Below are positions 17,451 through 26,201 of a stretch of DNA of 64,000 nucleotides, piece by piece (position 1 is the first letter of the stretch; each line of letters opens with the position of its first letter). This stretch comes from Microbacterium dextranolyticum (GTDB taxonomy: Bacteria; Actinomycetota; Actinomycetes; Actinomycetales; Microbacteriaceae), in contig NZ_JAFBBR010000001.1 in the NCBI RefSeq assembly GCF_016907295.1, positions 372,001-436,000 of the forward strand, read 5' to 3'. The position numbers and the translations under genes were made by a program. The notes beneath the pieces were generated by a model. It worked only from the letters and a program-made list of their open reading frames with translations. It did not search any database and was not told the origin of the DNA.

Positions 17451-19430
17451 ATGACCGAGAACTCCCCCCGCTCGGGGATCGAGCTGTCCGAGTTGAGTGC
17501 CGATGTCCGCCCCCAGGACGACCTCTTCCGCCACGTCAACGGCGCCTGGATCGAGCGCACCGAGATTCCCGACGACAAGGCCCGCTGGGGCTCGTTCCAC
17601 CTCATCGCGGAGCAGGCCGAGAAAGATGTCCGCGCGATCATCGAAGAGTCGGTGTCGGCCGAGCCCGGCACCGAAGCGCGCAAGATCGGCGACCTCTACA
17701 CGAGCTTCATGGACACCGAACGCATCGAGCGGCTCGGCGCGGCACCGCTCGCCGCGCAGCTCGCGCGCGTCGACGCGATCGACTCGGTGCCCGCTCTGCT
17801 GCGCACCGTCGGCGAGCTCGAGCGCGAGGGCATCGGCGGGCTGTTCGGCACGTACATCGAGCCCGATCCGGGCAACCCGCAGCGCTACGTCGTCTTCATC
17901 GTGCAGTCGGGCCTGTCGCTCCCCGACGAGAGCTACTACCGGCTCGAGGGGTTCGACAAGACGCGCGTCGCCTTCCGCGAGTACGTCGCCGGAATCCTGG
18001 AGCTGGCGGGGGTCGCGGATGCCGCGGCGCAGGCCGACCGCGTGCTCGCGATCGAGACCGAGATCGCGAGTCACCACTGGGACAACGTGCGCAGCCGCGA
18101 CGCGGTGGCCACGTACAACCTCATGACGTGGGGCGAGCTGGAGGCTCTCGTCGGCCTCGACCTCGCGCCGTGGCTCGACGCCGTGGCGCCGGGGCACCGC
18201 AGCGGTTTCGCCGAGGTCGACGTCAATCAGCCCAGTGCGCTCGAGGGACTCGGCACACTCCTCGTCGAGGATCGCCTCGACGACTGGAAGGCGTGGCTGC
18301 GACTGCACATCGTCCGGGCATCCGCGGCGTTCCTCTCCCGCGCCTTCGTCGACGCCAACTTCGCGTTCTACGGCACCGAGCTCACCGGCGTTCCGGTCAA
18401 CCGCGAGCGGTGGAAGCGCGCTGTGAGCTTCGTCGAGGCGGCGATGGGAGAGGCCGTCGGCAAGGTCTACGTCGAGCGGCACTTCCCGCCGCAGGCGAAG
18501 GTCGAGATGGACGAGCTCGTCGCGAACCTGATCGAGGCCTATCGGCAGTCGATCTCGACTCTGGAATGGATGACGCCCGCGACGCGCGAGCGCGCTCTCG
18601 AGAAGCTCGCCGCCTTCACCCCGAAGGTCGGCTACCCCGTGCGGTGGAAGGACTACTCGGCGCTCGAGGTCGACCCCGCCGACCTCATCGGCAACGTGCT
18701 GCGCACGAACGCCTGGGAGCACGATCGCCAGCTCGCCAAGCTCGGCGCGCCCATCGACCGCGACGAGTGGTACATGACCCCGCAGACGGTCAACGCCTAC
18801 TACAACCCGCTGATGAACGAGATCGTCTTTCCGGCGGCGATCCTGCAGTATCCGTTCTTCGATCCCGAGCGGGATGCCGCGGCGAACTACGGCGGCATCG
18901 GTGCGGTCATCGGGCACGAGATCGGTCACGGCTTCGACGACCAGGGTTCCGCGTTCGACGGCGCCGGAGCGCTCAACGACTGGTGGACGGACGAAGACCG
19001 GGCGGCGTTCCAGGAGCGCACCGGGGCGCTCATCGCCCAGTACGACGCGCTCGTACCGCAAGGACTCGCCGCCGAGCATCACGTCAACGGCGCGCTCACG
19101 ATCGGCGAGAACATCGGTGACCTCGGCGGGCTCGGCATCGCGCTCAAGGCCTACCGCCTGCACCTCGCGGCGTCCGGCGAGGACGGCGACGGTCCTGTGA
19201 TCGACGGGCTGACGGGCATCCAGCGCCTGCTGCTGAGCTGGGGGCAGATCTGGCAGCAGAAGGGCCGCGAGGCCGAGACGATTCGTCTGCTCACCATCGA
19301 CCCCCACTCGCCGAACGAGTTCCGCTGCAACCAGATCGTGCGCAACGTCGACGAGTTCTACCGCGCGTGGGACGTGACCGAGACCGACGGTCTGTGGCTC
19401 GACGCCGACAAGCGCGTCACGATCTGGTGA
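17451..19430 (+). CDS. M13-family zinc metallopeptidase (PepO/neprilysin-like)
   Basis: 659 aa, the usual length for bacterial M13 peptidases. The zinc motif H489-E-I-G-H493 is followed 59 residues later by the third ligand in G-E553-N-I-G-D-L-G-G, and N-A-Y-Y-N-P binds substrate backbone in the family. No signal peptide or membrane anchor is visible, so it is a cytosolic oligopeptidase as in PepO. Its stop overlaps the start of the following beta-lactamase-like gene (GTGA), implying coupled translation. Confidence 0.93.
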   Translation: MTENSPRSGIELSELSADVRPQDDLFRHVNGAWIERTEIPDDKARWGSFHLIAEQAEKDVRAIIEESVSAEPGTEARKIGDLYTSFMDTERIERLGAAPLAAQLARVDAIDSVPALLRTVGELEREGIGGLFGTYIEPDPGNPQRYVVFIVQSGLSLPDESYYRLEGFDKTRVAFREYVAGILELAGVADAAAQADRVLAIETEIASHHWDNVRSRDAVATYNLMTWGELEALVGLDLAPWLDAVAPGHRSGFAEVDVNQPSALEGLGTLLVEDRLDDWKAWLRLHIVRASAAFLSRAFVDANFAFYGTELTGVPVNRERWKRAVSFVEAAMGEAVGKVYVERHFPPQAKVEMDELVANLIEAYRQSISTLEWMTPATRERALEKLAAFTPKVGYPVRWKDYSALEVDPADLIGNVLRTNAWEHDRQLAKLGAPIDRDEWYMTPQTVNAYYNPLMNEIVFPAAILQYPFFDPERDAAANYGGIGAVIGHEIGHGFDDQGSAFDGAGALNDWWTDEDRAAFQERTGALIAQYDALVPQGLAAEHHVNGALTIGENIGDLGGLGIALKAYRLHLAASGEDGDGPVIDGLTGIQRLLLSWGQIWQQKGREAETIRLLTIDPHSPNEFRCNQIVRNVDEFYRAWDVTETDGLWLDADKRVTIW

Positions 19431-20503
19431 CCGAGAACTCCCGCCTCCGGCGGCGGGGCTCGGACGCGTCGGGCGACTCCGCGGCGGCGCGTGCGGCGTC
19501 ATCGGGCGAGCGTGCGTCGGCCCGCCAGGCGCGCTCCGACGTGCCCTCCGTCGTCCGCAGCGGCGGAGCGGACGCGGGATCGACGATCGACGCACCCGGC
19601 GCCGCATCGCGCAGATCGACGCGAGGGCGACACGCAGCACCGGAGGGGCAGCCGCCGCGGCGGGCGTCCCTGCGTACGCGGTCGTTCATCGGCACGCTCA
19701 AGGCGCTCGAGCAGCTCGTCGCGGCCGGAGCAGTAGTCGCCGTCCGGATCACCGACCTCGACAGCGGTGACGAGATCCTGAGCGGCGACGACCACGTGAC
19801 GCTGCCCGTCGCCGGTCTCGGGATCGTGCCGCTCCTGATCGAGGTCGCCGCGCAGATCGAGTTCGGCCAGCTCGATCCGCTCGAGATCATCGACCGCAGC
19901 GCCCTCGAGCCCGTTGCGGTCGCGGGGCTCTGGCAGCATCTGGCCGCCCCCGCGCTGCCGGTCGCCGACCTCGCGGTGCTCGCTGCGGCGGCCTCCGACG
20001 CCTCGGCCGCGAACGCCCTGATCGGCAGGGTCGGGCTCGAGGCCGTGCGTGCGCGGATGGAGGCCATCGGCCTCGCGAAGACGGCTCTGCTCGACCGCTT
20101 TCGCAACGTGCGCGGCCCCGATGACGCGCCTCAGGTCGCGCTCTCGTCGGCCGGCGAGCTCGCGCGCCTATTCGCGTCGCTCGTGAACGCGCAACTGGTC
20201 TCGCCGGGCGTCAGCGCCCAGGTCGCCGAGTGGCTCAACCGGGGCCAGGACCTCGCTCTCGTCGGCGCTGCGACCGCGCTCGATCCGTTCTCACACGAGG
20301 ATGATCGGCACGGGCTGCTGTTCGTGAACAAGACCGGTCGCGCCGACGGCATTCGGGCCGAGGCGGGTGTGCTCGCCGGTCCGCGCGGAGGTGTCGCCTA
20401 CGCCCTGATCGTGTGCTTCGACGACCTGTCGATAGCCCACCGGCTGCGCGCGCACGAGGCCTTCCGGGCGCTGGGACTCGACCTCATGGAGCACGTGTAT
20501 TGA
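19427..20503 (+). CDS. beta-lactamase/PBP-fold serine hydrolase homologue lacking the catalytic Ser and Lys
   Basis: 358 aa. Residues 1-85 are low-complexity (Ser/Ala/Arg-rich); 85-358 align by motif with class A beta-lactamase-like hydrolases. S190-D-A-S-A-A-N and N-K-T-G at 301-304 match the SDN and KTG elements. Where S-x-x-K is expected before L-L-I-E-V the sequence is A-G130-L-G-I133-V, so nucleophile Ser and general base Lys are both replaced. It is therefore probably not a hydrolase but a binding or regulatory homologue. GTG start overlaps the M13 peptidase stop. Confidence 0.72.
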   Translation: MTENSRLRRRGSDASGDSAAARAASSGERASARQARSDVPSVVRSGGADAGSTIDAPGAASRRSTRGRHAAPEGQPPRRASLRTRSFIGTLKALEQLVAAGAVVAVRITDLDSGDEILSGDDHVTLPVAGLGIVPLLIEVAAQIEFGQLDPLEIIDRSALEPVAVAGLWQHLAAPALPVADLAVLAAAASDASAANALIGRVGLEAVRARMEAIGLAKTALLDRFRNVRGPDDAPQVALSSAGELARLFASLVNAQLVSPGVSAQVAEWLNRGQDLALVGAATALDPFSHEDDRHGLLFVNKTGRADGIRAEAGVLAGPRGGVAYALIVCFDDLSIAHRLRAHEAFRALGLDLMEHVY

Positions 20504-20526
20504 CGCCGGCGGTGCGGCGCCACCGA

Positions 20527-21711
20527 TCATGCGGCGACGAACGGCCACCCCGTGTACGCCTCGGCGATGAACGTGCGGCCCGCCTCGGACTCGACGACGC
20601 TGCGCAGCTCACCCGCCTGGCGGCGGCGGTCGAAGTCGGTGGCATCCGGCGCGGTGTGCAGCATGCTCGTCATCCACCACGAGAAGTGCTGCGCCTTCCA
20701 GATGCGCCGCGACGCCAGCTCGGCGTAGTCGTCGATGAGACGCTCGTCGCCGTCGGTCAACAGGGCGTCCAGCGCGCGGGCGAGGATCACCACATCGGCC
20801 ACGGCGAGGTTCATGCCCTTCGCCCCGGTCGGCGGGACGGTGTGGGCCGCATCGCCCACGAGGGCCGCGCGACCGCGCCGCAGCTCGCGCGCGACGAAGC
20901 TGCGGAAGCGCAGCACATCGCGCTGGAAGATCGGCCCCTCGACGAGGGTCGTGCCCGGGACGCGGGCCTGCAGGGCCTGCCAGATCTGCGCCTCGGACAG
21001 GGCGTTCGGGTCGGTGGCGGGGTCGCACTGGAAGTACATACGCTGCACCTCGGCGCTGCGCTGGCTGATGAGGGCGAAGCCGTCGGCGGAGTTGCTGTAG
21101 ATCAGCTCGTCGGCGCTCGGCGGCGCGTCGCAGAGGATGCCGAACCACGCGAACGGGTACTCGCGGAAGTAGCCCTCGCTCGATGCGCCCGCGACGACCG
21201 GGCGGACGACGGAGCGCGACCCGTCGGCGCCGACGACGAAGTCGGCGTCGATCTCGAAGGACGCGCCGTCGGCATCCTGTGCGATCACGCGCGGACGGAG
21301 GGTGTCGGCATCCTCGACCCGCAACGCCGTCACGCCGAAACGGAGGTCCTGCCCCGCGCCGATGCGCAGGGCCAGCAGGTCCTTCAACGCCTCGTGCTGC
21401 GGGTACAGCCACACACTGCGCCCGACGAGCGAGGGGAAGTCGATGCGGTGCGGCTCGCCGTGGATGCGCAACTCGATGCCGTCGTGGCGCTGACCGACGG
21501 AGTGCACCCGCGTGTTCGGGTCGATCTCGGTGAGCAGGTCGGCCGTGCCCTGTTCGAGGATGCCCGCGCGGATCGTGGACTCGATGTCGGTGCGGGTGCG
21601 CTGATCGATGACGACCGACGAGATGCCGGACTGCTCCAGCAGGTGCGACAGGATCAGCCCGGCGGGGCCGGCGCCGACGATCGCGACCTGCGTGCGGACG
21701 GTGGTGCTCAT
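20527..21711 (-). CDS. pobA: 4-hydroxybenzoate 3-monooxygenase
   Basis: 394 aa, the exact size of PobA. FAD motifs: G-A-G-P-A-G near residue 14, V-G-A-D-G-S-R in the middle and L-V-G-D-A-A-H-T-V-P-P-T-G-A-K-G-M-N towards the end. It hydroxylates 4-hydroxybenzoate to protocatechuate with NAD(P)H and O2 in the cytoplasm, feeding the 4,5-cleavage genes at 26.2-31.3 kb. ATG 21709-21711. It lies downstream of an IclR gene, and a palindrome 68 bp before the start matches one before the AAHS transporter. Confidence 0.93.
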   Translation of the reverse strand: MSTTVRTQVAIVGAGPAGLILSHLLEQSGISSVVIDQRTRTDIESTIRAGILEQGTADLLTEIDPNTRVHSVGQRHDGIELRIHGEPHRIDFPSLVGRSVWLYPQHEALKDLLALRIGAGQDLRFGVTALRVEDADTLRPRVIAQDADGASFEIDADFVVGADGSRSVVRPVVAGASSEGYFREYPFAWFGILCDAPPSADELIYSNSADGFALISQRSAEVQRMYFQCDPATDPNALSEAQIWQALQARVPGTTLVEGPIFQRDVLRFRSFVARELRRGRAALVGDAAHTVPPTGAKGMNLAVADVVILARALDALLTDGDERLIDDYAELASRRIWKAQHFSWWMTSMLHTAPDATDFDRRRQAGELRSVVESEAGRTFIAEAYTGWPFVAA

Positions 21712-21778
21712 GACGTCTCCTTCGACGGATGGGGGCTGGCGACAAGTGTGCCCGGAGCGTTCCGTGAAAAAGTGCGAT

Positions 21779-21795
21779 ATCCCGTTGAACGGGAT
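21779..21795. promoter_or_regulatory. candidate IclR operator upstream of pobA
   Basis: Perfect inverted repeat ATCCCGTT-G-AACGGGAT overlapping the IclR stop codon, 68 bp before the pobA start. It matches 14 of 17 positions of the site at 25122-25138. Confidence 0.6.
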
Positions 21796-22544
21796 CAGCG
21801 TGTGTCGCGGAGGTCGGCTTCGATCGCCGCTCCGGCGTCGCGCAGCGCCGTGAGCGCCTCGTCGGGAGAGCTGCTGCGCGGCAGCACGACAGAGACGGCG
21901 GCGACGACCTCTCCCCGGTCGCGGATCGGCACCGCGACTCCCGTCGAGACCGACTCGACCGACCCGGGTGCGATCACGTAGCCGGCGCGCCGGACCGCGC
22001 GGAGGATGCCTCGGAGCACCCCGGGGTCGGTGACCGTGTCTCGCGCGACGAGGCGAAGGGGTGCCGCGAGCACGCGCTCGCGGAGGTCCGCGTCGGCGTA
22101 GGCCAGCAGGACGAGGCCCGACGATGACGCGTGCAACGGCAGGCGCCCGGCGATGCGGGTGATGTTCGCGCCGGCATCCGGATGCGACAGTCGCTCGAGG
22201 AAGAGCGCCTCGTCGCGCTCCAGGACCGCCAGCTGCGTGTGCTCGCGGACGATTTCCTGCACGCGCGCCATGTGAGGCAGGGCCGCCTGGCGAAGGCGCA
22301 GCGCGCGTGAGCCGCGCAGTCCCAGTTCCCACAGTCGCATGCCGAGGTGCACGCGTCCGTCTTCGTCGCGTTCGAGCAAGCCGGAGATCGTGAGCTCGGC
22401 GACGATGCGGTGGGCCGTGGACGAGGGCAGCCCCGCGCGACGTGCGATGTCGCTGGCCGTCTGCACCGTGCGATCGGTGTCGAATGTCTCGAGGACGCGC
22501 ACGATGCGCGCCGTCATCGAGTCGCCGGAGCGCGAGTTCGCCAC
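21795..22544 (-). CDS. IclR-family transcriptional regulator (PobR/PcaR-like position)
   Basis: 249 aa. An N-terminal winged helix (T-A-S-D-I-A-R-R-A-G-L-P-S-S-T-A-H-R-I) is followed by the IclR effector domain with G-S-V-E-S-V-S-T-G-V-A-V-P-I-R-D. IclR proteins commonly control aromatic catabolism and bind small acids. It is encoded directly upstream of pobA on the same strand, with a palindromic operator between, and is the probable regulator of pobA and of the AAHS transporter gene. GTG start at 22542-22544. Confidence 0.87.
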   Translation of the reverse strand: MANSRSGDSMTARIVRVLETFDTDRTVQTASDIARRAGLPSSTAHRIVAELTISGLLERDEDGRVHLGMRLWELGLRGSRALRLRQAALPHMARVQEIVREHTQLAVLERDEALFLERLSHPDAGANITRIAGRLPLHASSSGLVLLAYADADLRERVLAAPLRLVARDTVTDPGVLRGILRAVRRAGYVIAPGSVESVSTGVAVPIRDRGEVVAAVSVVLPRSSSPDEALTALRDAGAAIEADLRDTR

Positions 22545-22576
22545 GGGGGTAGCCTCTCACGCGCCCGTGCGGAACG

Positions 22577-22582
22577 TACGCT
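22577..22582 (+). promoter_or_regulatory. -10 element of the DUF3054 gene
   Basis: TACGCT, 6 nt before ATG 22589. Confidence 0.4.
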
Positions 22583-22588
22583 GGAGCC

Positions 22589-23002
22589 ATGACCGTGCCG
22601 TCCTCCCGCACCCGCCCCGCATCGATCGGCCCCGCCGCACCCCCGCGGGCGGTCGTCGTCTCGGCCGCGTTCGATGTCGTGCTGGTCGTCGTGTTCGCCG
22701 CGATCGGGCGGGCGAGCCACGGCGAGGACGTCTGGGGCGGCCTCGCCGTCACCGCGTGGCCGTTCGTCGTGGCGCTCGTGCTCGGGTGGCTCGTCGTGCG
22801 CGCCTGGCGCGCCCCGGATGCCCCGGTTCGCACCGGGCTCGCCGTGTGGGCGGTCACCGTCGCCGGAGGCATGGTGCTGCGTGCCGTGAGCGGTCAGGGC
22901 GTGCAGGTCGCCTTCATCATCGTCGCCGCGGTCGTCCTCCTGCTGTTCCTCGTCGGGCGCCGCGCGCTGACGCGCCTCATCGCGCGCGTCGGGCGGCGCT
23001 GA
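22589..23002 (+). CDS. DUF3054 membrane protein
   Basis: 137 aa with four predicted membrane helices (about residues 24-40, 50-68, 80-97 and 105-122) separated by short loops, including a conserved-looking G-R-x-S-H-G-E. This matches the small actinobacterial DUF3054 membrane family, whose function is not known. It is divergent from the IclR gene and probably leaderless (TACGCT 6 nt upstream). Nothing ties it to the aromatic pathway besides location. Confidence 0.75.
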   Translation: MTVPSSRTRPASIGPAAPPRAVVVSAAFDVVLVVVFAAIGRASHGEDVWGGLAVTAWPFVVALVLGWLVVRAWRAPDAPVRTGLAVWAVTVAGGMVLRAVSGQGVQVAFIIVAAVVLLLFLVGRRALTRLIARVGRR

Positions 23003-23038
23003 GCGCAGATCCCGGGCGAACCGGCGCCGACGGCGCGG

Positions 23039-23044
23039 TAACCT
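23039..23044 (+). promoter_or_regulatory. -10 element of the nucleotidyltransferase-like gene
   Basis: TAACCT, 6 nt before ATG 23051. Confidence 0.5.
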
Positions 23045-23050
23045 CGTCGC

Positions 23051-23713
23051 ATGCTCCGCCCCGACGACGCTGCCACGGACGCCGACCCGGTCACCTGGCG
23101 CGCGCTCGACGTCGACGGCGTCGTGCGGCTCTTGCATGAGGCATCCGTCCGCTGGTGGCTGTCGGGAGGAGCGGCGCTCGATCGGTGGGTCGGGCATCCG
23201 ATCCGGCCGCGGACCAACATCGACGTCAGCGTCACCGCGGGCGACCTCGCGGGGCTGGTCGCCGCGCTCCCCTCCGGGGTGTCGGCGTGGGCCACCGTCG
23301 GCGACGACGTCGTGTCATTCGACGAAGCTCCGGAAGACGCCGACCTGCAGCCCGTGCTCGTGCGCGACGACGCGTCGGGTGCGACGATCCTGCAGATCAA
23401 CGCCGAGGACGGTGCGCCCCGCGCGTGGGTCTACAAGCGCGACCCGCGGCTGCAGCTGTCGTGGGTCGAGGCCGTGATCGACCTCGACGGGGTGCCGACC
23501 GGAGCGCCCCAGGTGCAGCTCGTCTGGAAAGCGCTGCGCCCGCGACCTGAAGACACGCTCGACAAGGATGCCGTGCTGCCGACCCTCTCGCCCGAGGCGG
23601 TGGCGTTCTACGAGACGGCGCTGCTGCGCATCCACCCGCACTCGACGTGGTCGATCCACGTGCGGAGCCCGTTCGCACCCGCCAAGGCGAGCTGGAACAG
23701 GCCCCGCGCGTAG
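23051..23713 (+). CDS. nucleotidyltransferase-like protein
   Basis: 220 aa. W-W-L-S-G-G-A-A-L-D-R-W-V-G, then R-T-N-I-D-V-S-V, resemble the G-G-x-A-L and H-x-D-I-D/V segments of the aminoglycoside-nucleotidyltransferase (LinB/ANT(2'')-like) fold. The usual H-x-D before the second acidic residue is N-I-D here, so activity is uncertain. Such proteins are often annotated amino acid transporter or nucleotidyltransferase-domain protein; no resistance claim is justified. Leaderless start. Confidence 0.65.
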   Translation: MLRPDDAATDADPVTWRALDVDGVVRLLHEASVRWWLSGGAALDRWVGHPIRPRTNIDVSVTAGDLAGLVAALPSGVSAWATVGDDVVSFDEAPEDADLQPVLVRDDASGATILQINAEDGAPRAWVYKRDPRLQLSWVEAVIDLDGVPTGAPQVQLVWKALRPRPEDTLDKDAVLPTLSPEAVAFYETALLRIHPHSTWSIHVRSPFAPAKASWNRPRA

Positions 23714-23734
23714 GCGCCGCGTGGCGAGGGTGGG

Positions 23735-25024
23735 CTACGGCTCGACGACGCCGTCGGCCACGGCATCCGCGACGTCGACACGCTGCGGCACGAACGCCAG
23801 GGCGGCGACGGCGAGCGCCCCGGCGACGGCGAACACGTAGAACCCGGCGGGGTAGGCGATGCCGGCGGCCACGAGGGTTCCGGTCACGGCCGGCCCCACG
23901 ATCGCCCCGATGCGGCCGACGCCGGCGGCGAAGCCGAGCGCCGTGCCGCGCAGGCGCGCCGGGAAGAGCTGGCTCACCCAGGCGTAGACGAGCACCTGCG
24001 CGCTGAAGACGAACACGCCGGTGACGAACACCGCGATGTTCAGCAGGATCGGATTCGGGATCTGGATGCTGAGCACGGCGAGAAGCACCGCCGAGACACC
24101 GAACCACACGAGGACGATCCGCTTGGCGCCGTGCTTGTCGGCCAGGAAGCCGGCCAGCAGCAGGCCCGCGACGGCGCCGAGGTTGAGAACGAGCAGCAGC
24201 GTCAGTCCCGTGCTGACCGGGTAGCCGGCGGCGGCCATGAGCTGCGGCAGCCAGGTGTTCAGGCCGTACACGAGCAGCAGCCCCATGAACGAGGCGATGC
24301 CGATGCACAGCGCGATCAGCGGGTAGGGCTTGCGCGCTAGGTCGCGGAAGCGCGCTCGCGGCGCCGGAGAGGATTCGGCGGCGGCATCCGTCACGGTGCG
24401 GCGAGAGCGTGCGGCGGGCGTACCCGCCCCGGGCAGCGACTCGGGGAGCTTCGCCCAGAGGAACGGCAGCAGAAGGAGGCCGGCGGCCCCGCCGATGATG
24501 AACATGAGGCGCCAGTTCGGGATGATCGCGATCGCGAGCAGCGCCGTCGCGACGGCGCCGACGTGGTAACCGGTCATGGTGCGGGTCGTCGAGGTTCCGG
24601 CGGTACCGGTGCGCGCGTAGTCGTTCATGTAGGCCAGCGCCGCGGGCAGGCAGGCGCCGAGACCGAGGCCGGCGAGCAGTCGCAGGGTCGAGAACACGGC
24701 GACGTTCGGAGCGAAGGCGACGGCCAGGGTGAACAGCGAGAAGCCGGCGACGCAGGCGATGAGCAGTCGACGCCGCCCGAAGGTGTCGGACAGGGGCGCG
24801 ATGAACAGAGCTCCGAGGCCCACGCCGACGAGCGAGATCGTTGCGGCGAACGTCGCCCCGACGGCCGTGAAGCCGAGGTCACCGGTCGAGATGAGCGTCG
24901 GGATGACGGTGCCGAGGACGACGAGATCGAATCCGTCGAGCACCATGGCGAACCAGCAGAGCCAGACCGGCCACGCGGATCGGGTCGACCGGGCGGGATC
25001 GGACAGGGAGGACAGCGATGACAT
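23735..25024 (-). CDS. AAHS-family aromatic acid:H+ symporter (PcaK-like)
   Basis: 429 aa with 12 membrane segments. D-G-F-D-L-V-V-L-G in TM1 and P-L-S-D-T-F-G-R-R-R in loop 2-3 are the hallmarks of aromatic acid:H+ symporters (PcaK, BenK, VanK). It probably imports 4-hydroxybenzoate or protocatechuate for PobA and the 4,5-dioxygenase. ATG 25022-25024. A palindrome about 97 bp upstream closely matches that before pobA, suggesting common control by the IclR protein. Confidence 0.87.
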   Translation of the reverse strand: MSSLSSLSDPARSTRSAWPVWLCWFAMVLDGFDLVVLGTVIPTLISTGDLGFTAVGATFAATISLVGVGLGALFIAPLSDTFGRRRLLIACVAGFSLFTLAVAFAPNVAVFSTLRLLAGLGLGACLPAALAYMNDYARTGTAGTSTTRTMTGYHVGAVATALLAIAIIPNWRLMFIIGGAAGLLLLPFLWAKLPESLPGAGTPAARSRRTVTDAAAESSPAPRARFRDLARKPYPLIALCIGIASFMGLLLVYGLNTWLPQLMAAAGYPVSTGLTLLLVLNLGAVAGLLLAGFLADKHGAKRIVLVWFGVSAVLLAVLSIQIPNPILLNIAVFVTGVFVFSAQVLVYAWVSQLFPARLRGTALGFAAGVGRIGAIVGPAVTGTLVAAGIAYPAGFYVFAVAGALAVAALAFVPQRVDVADAVADGVVEP

Positions 25025-25120
25025 AGGGACCTCGGCACTTCGTCGTGGGGAGTCCGAGCCGCAGCGGCGGCCCGTCGGTGAGGCAAGTAGTATCTCCAGG
25101 TCGTGCGCAGCGGCGCGAAG

Positions 25121-25138
25121 ATTCCCATTGAACGGAAT
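25121..25138. promoter_or_regulatory. candidate IclR operator upstream of the AAHS transporter
   Basis: ATTCCCATTGAACGGAAT: inverted ATTCC/GGAAT arms and the same CCCRTTGAACGG core and orientation as the pobA site. Confidence 0.5.
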
Positions 25139-25154
25139 GCGTCGGTGGGATGCC

Positions 25155-26072
25155 TCAGCGCGCCGCGCCCGACCGGTACCGGCCGGCGGCGACGGCGTCG
25201 AGTACGAGCGAGCGGAACCACCGCTGCACCGGCGACAGGCTCGCCTCGCGTCGGGAGTACAGCGACACGGGCGTGCTCTGTGCGGGCCAGGGGAGTTCCG
25301 CGATCCGGAGCCCGGCGAACCACCCGCAGAAGACCTCGGCGACGTGCCGAGGCAGCAGCACGACGAGGTCGGTCGCCTGCAGCACAGCGGGTACGGTCGC
25401 GTACTCCTCGACGGTCAGGGTCACCTGGGGCATGAGGCCGTGCTCGGTGAGCGCTTCGAGGGGGAAGACGTGGCCGCCGCGCGAGGAGACCCGCAGAAAA
25501 TGCCGCCCGGCGAACATCTCGGGCCCCGCCGCGGGAAGGGGATGCGCTCGCGACGACAGCGCGACGTACTCGACGGCGCGCACGTGGGTGCGCCACAGGC
25601 GCGGGCTGTCGATGAGCGAGACCGTCATCGCCAGGTCGACGTCGCCCCGGATCAGCCCCTCCTCGACCTGGTCGGAGTCGAGGCGCTCGACCTGCAGGTG
25701 GGGGCGGGAACTCTGCCGGGCGAGCGCGGTCATGATCGGCGGCAGGAAGGTCTGCTCGCCGATCGAGGTCAGCCCCATGCGGATTCCCCCGGTGAAGGAG
25801 GCCGGGTCGAAGGCCTCGGCGTCGTCCACCGTACGGTCGATCTGGCCCAGGGCCTCGTGCAGCGGCGCGAACAGCTGCGTCGCCCGCGCGGTCGGCACCA
25901 TGTCGTGCCCCTCGCGGCGGAACAGATCGTCGCCGAATCGTTCGCGCAGACGCCGCAGGGTGTAGCTCACGGTGGGCTGGGTGACGTGCAGTGCCTCGGC
26001 GGTCGCGGTGACGCTGCGCAGTTCGTACAGCACCACGAACGTTCGCAGCTGGTTGAGATCGGTGAGAGGCAT
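25155..26072 (-). CDS. LysR-family transcriptional regulator
   Basis: 305 aa. The N-terminal HTH (residues ~8-65) has the classical pattern S-V-T-A-T-A-E-A-L-H-V-T-Q-P-T-V-S-Y-T-L-R-R-L, followed by a LysR substrate-binding domain. ATG 26070-26072. It is divergent from ligJ with 129 bp between, the typical arrangement for the activator of a neighbouring catabolic operon. A T-N11-A palindrome lies just before its start. The likely effector is an aromatic acid or pathway intermediate. Confidence 0.88.
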   Translation of the reverse strand: MPLTDLNQLRTFVVLYELRSVTATAEALHVTQPTVSYTLRRLRERFGDDLFRREGHDMVPTARATQLFAPLHEALGQIDRTVDDAEAFDPASFTGGIRMGLTSIGEQTFLPPIMTALARQSSRPHLQVERLDSDQVEEGLIRGDVDLAMTVSLIDSPRLWRTHVRAVEYVALSSRAHPLPAAGPEMFAGRHFLRVSSRGGHVFPLEALTEHGLMPQVTLTVEEYATVPAVLQATDLVVLLPRHVAEVFCGWFAGLRIAELPWPAQSTPVSLYSRREASLSPVQRWFRSLVLDAVAAGRYRSGAAR

Positions 26073-26074
26073 CG

Positions 26075-26089
26075 ATAGATCCGATCTAT
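26075..26089. promoter_or_regulatory. LysR-type operator (T-N11-A)
   Basis: Perfect palindrome ATAGAT-CCG-ATCTAT, with T and A 11 nt apart as in LysR recognition boxes, in the divergent LysR/ligJ promoter region. Confidence 0.55.
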
Positions 26090-26110
26090 GGAGAGTGCGT
26101 TGAGTATCTA

Positions 26111-26140
26111 TTGGACTGTATACAGGGGGCGACCTAGAGT
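26111..26140 (+). promoter_or_regulatory. candidate promoter of the lig operon
   Basis: TTGGAC (26111-26116) and TAGAGT (26135-26140) with an 18-bp spacer, about 60 bp before ligJ and 22 bp from the LysR box. Confidence 0.45.
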
Positions 26141-26201
26141 CGTCCACATCCGGCACCCAGCGACGGGCTCCGCGACCAGACAGTGACAAGGACGACACGC
26201 A

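Noticed and set aside
17385..19640. 751-codon open frame on the minus strand
   Set aside because: Antisense shadow of the M13 peptidase gene, whose motifs are complete on the plus strand.
23051..23713. Aminoglycoside resistance gene
   Set aside because: Only fold-level similarity; the acidic motif is altered and context gives no support.
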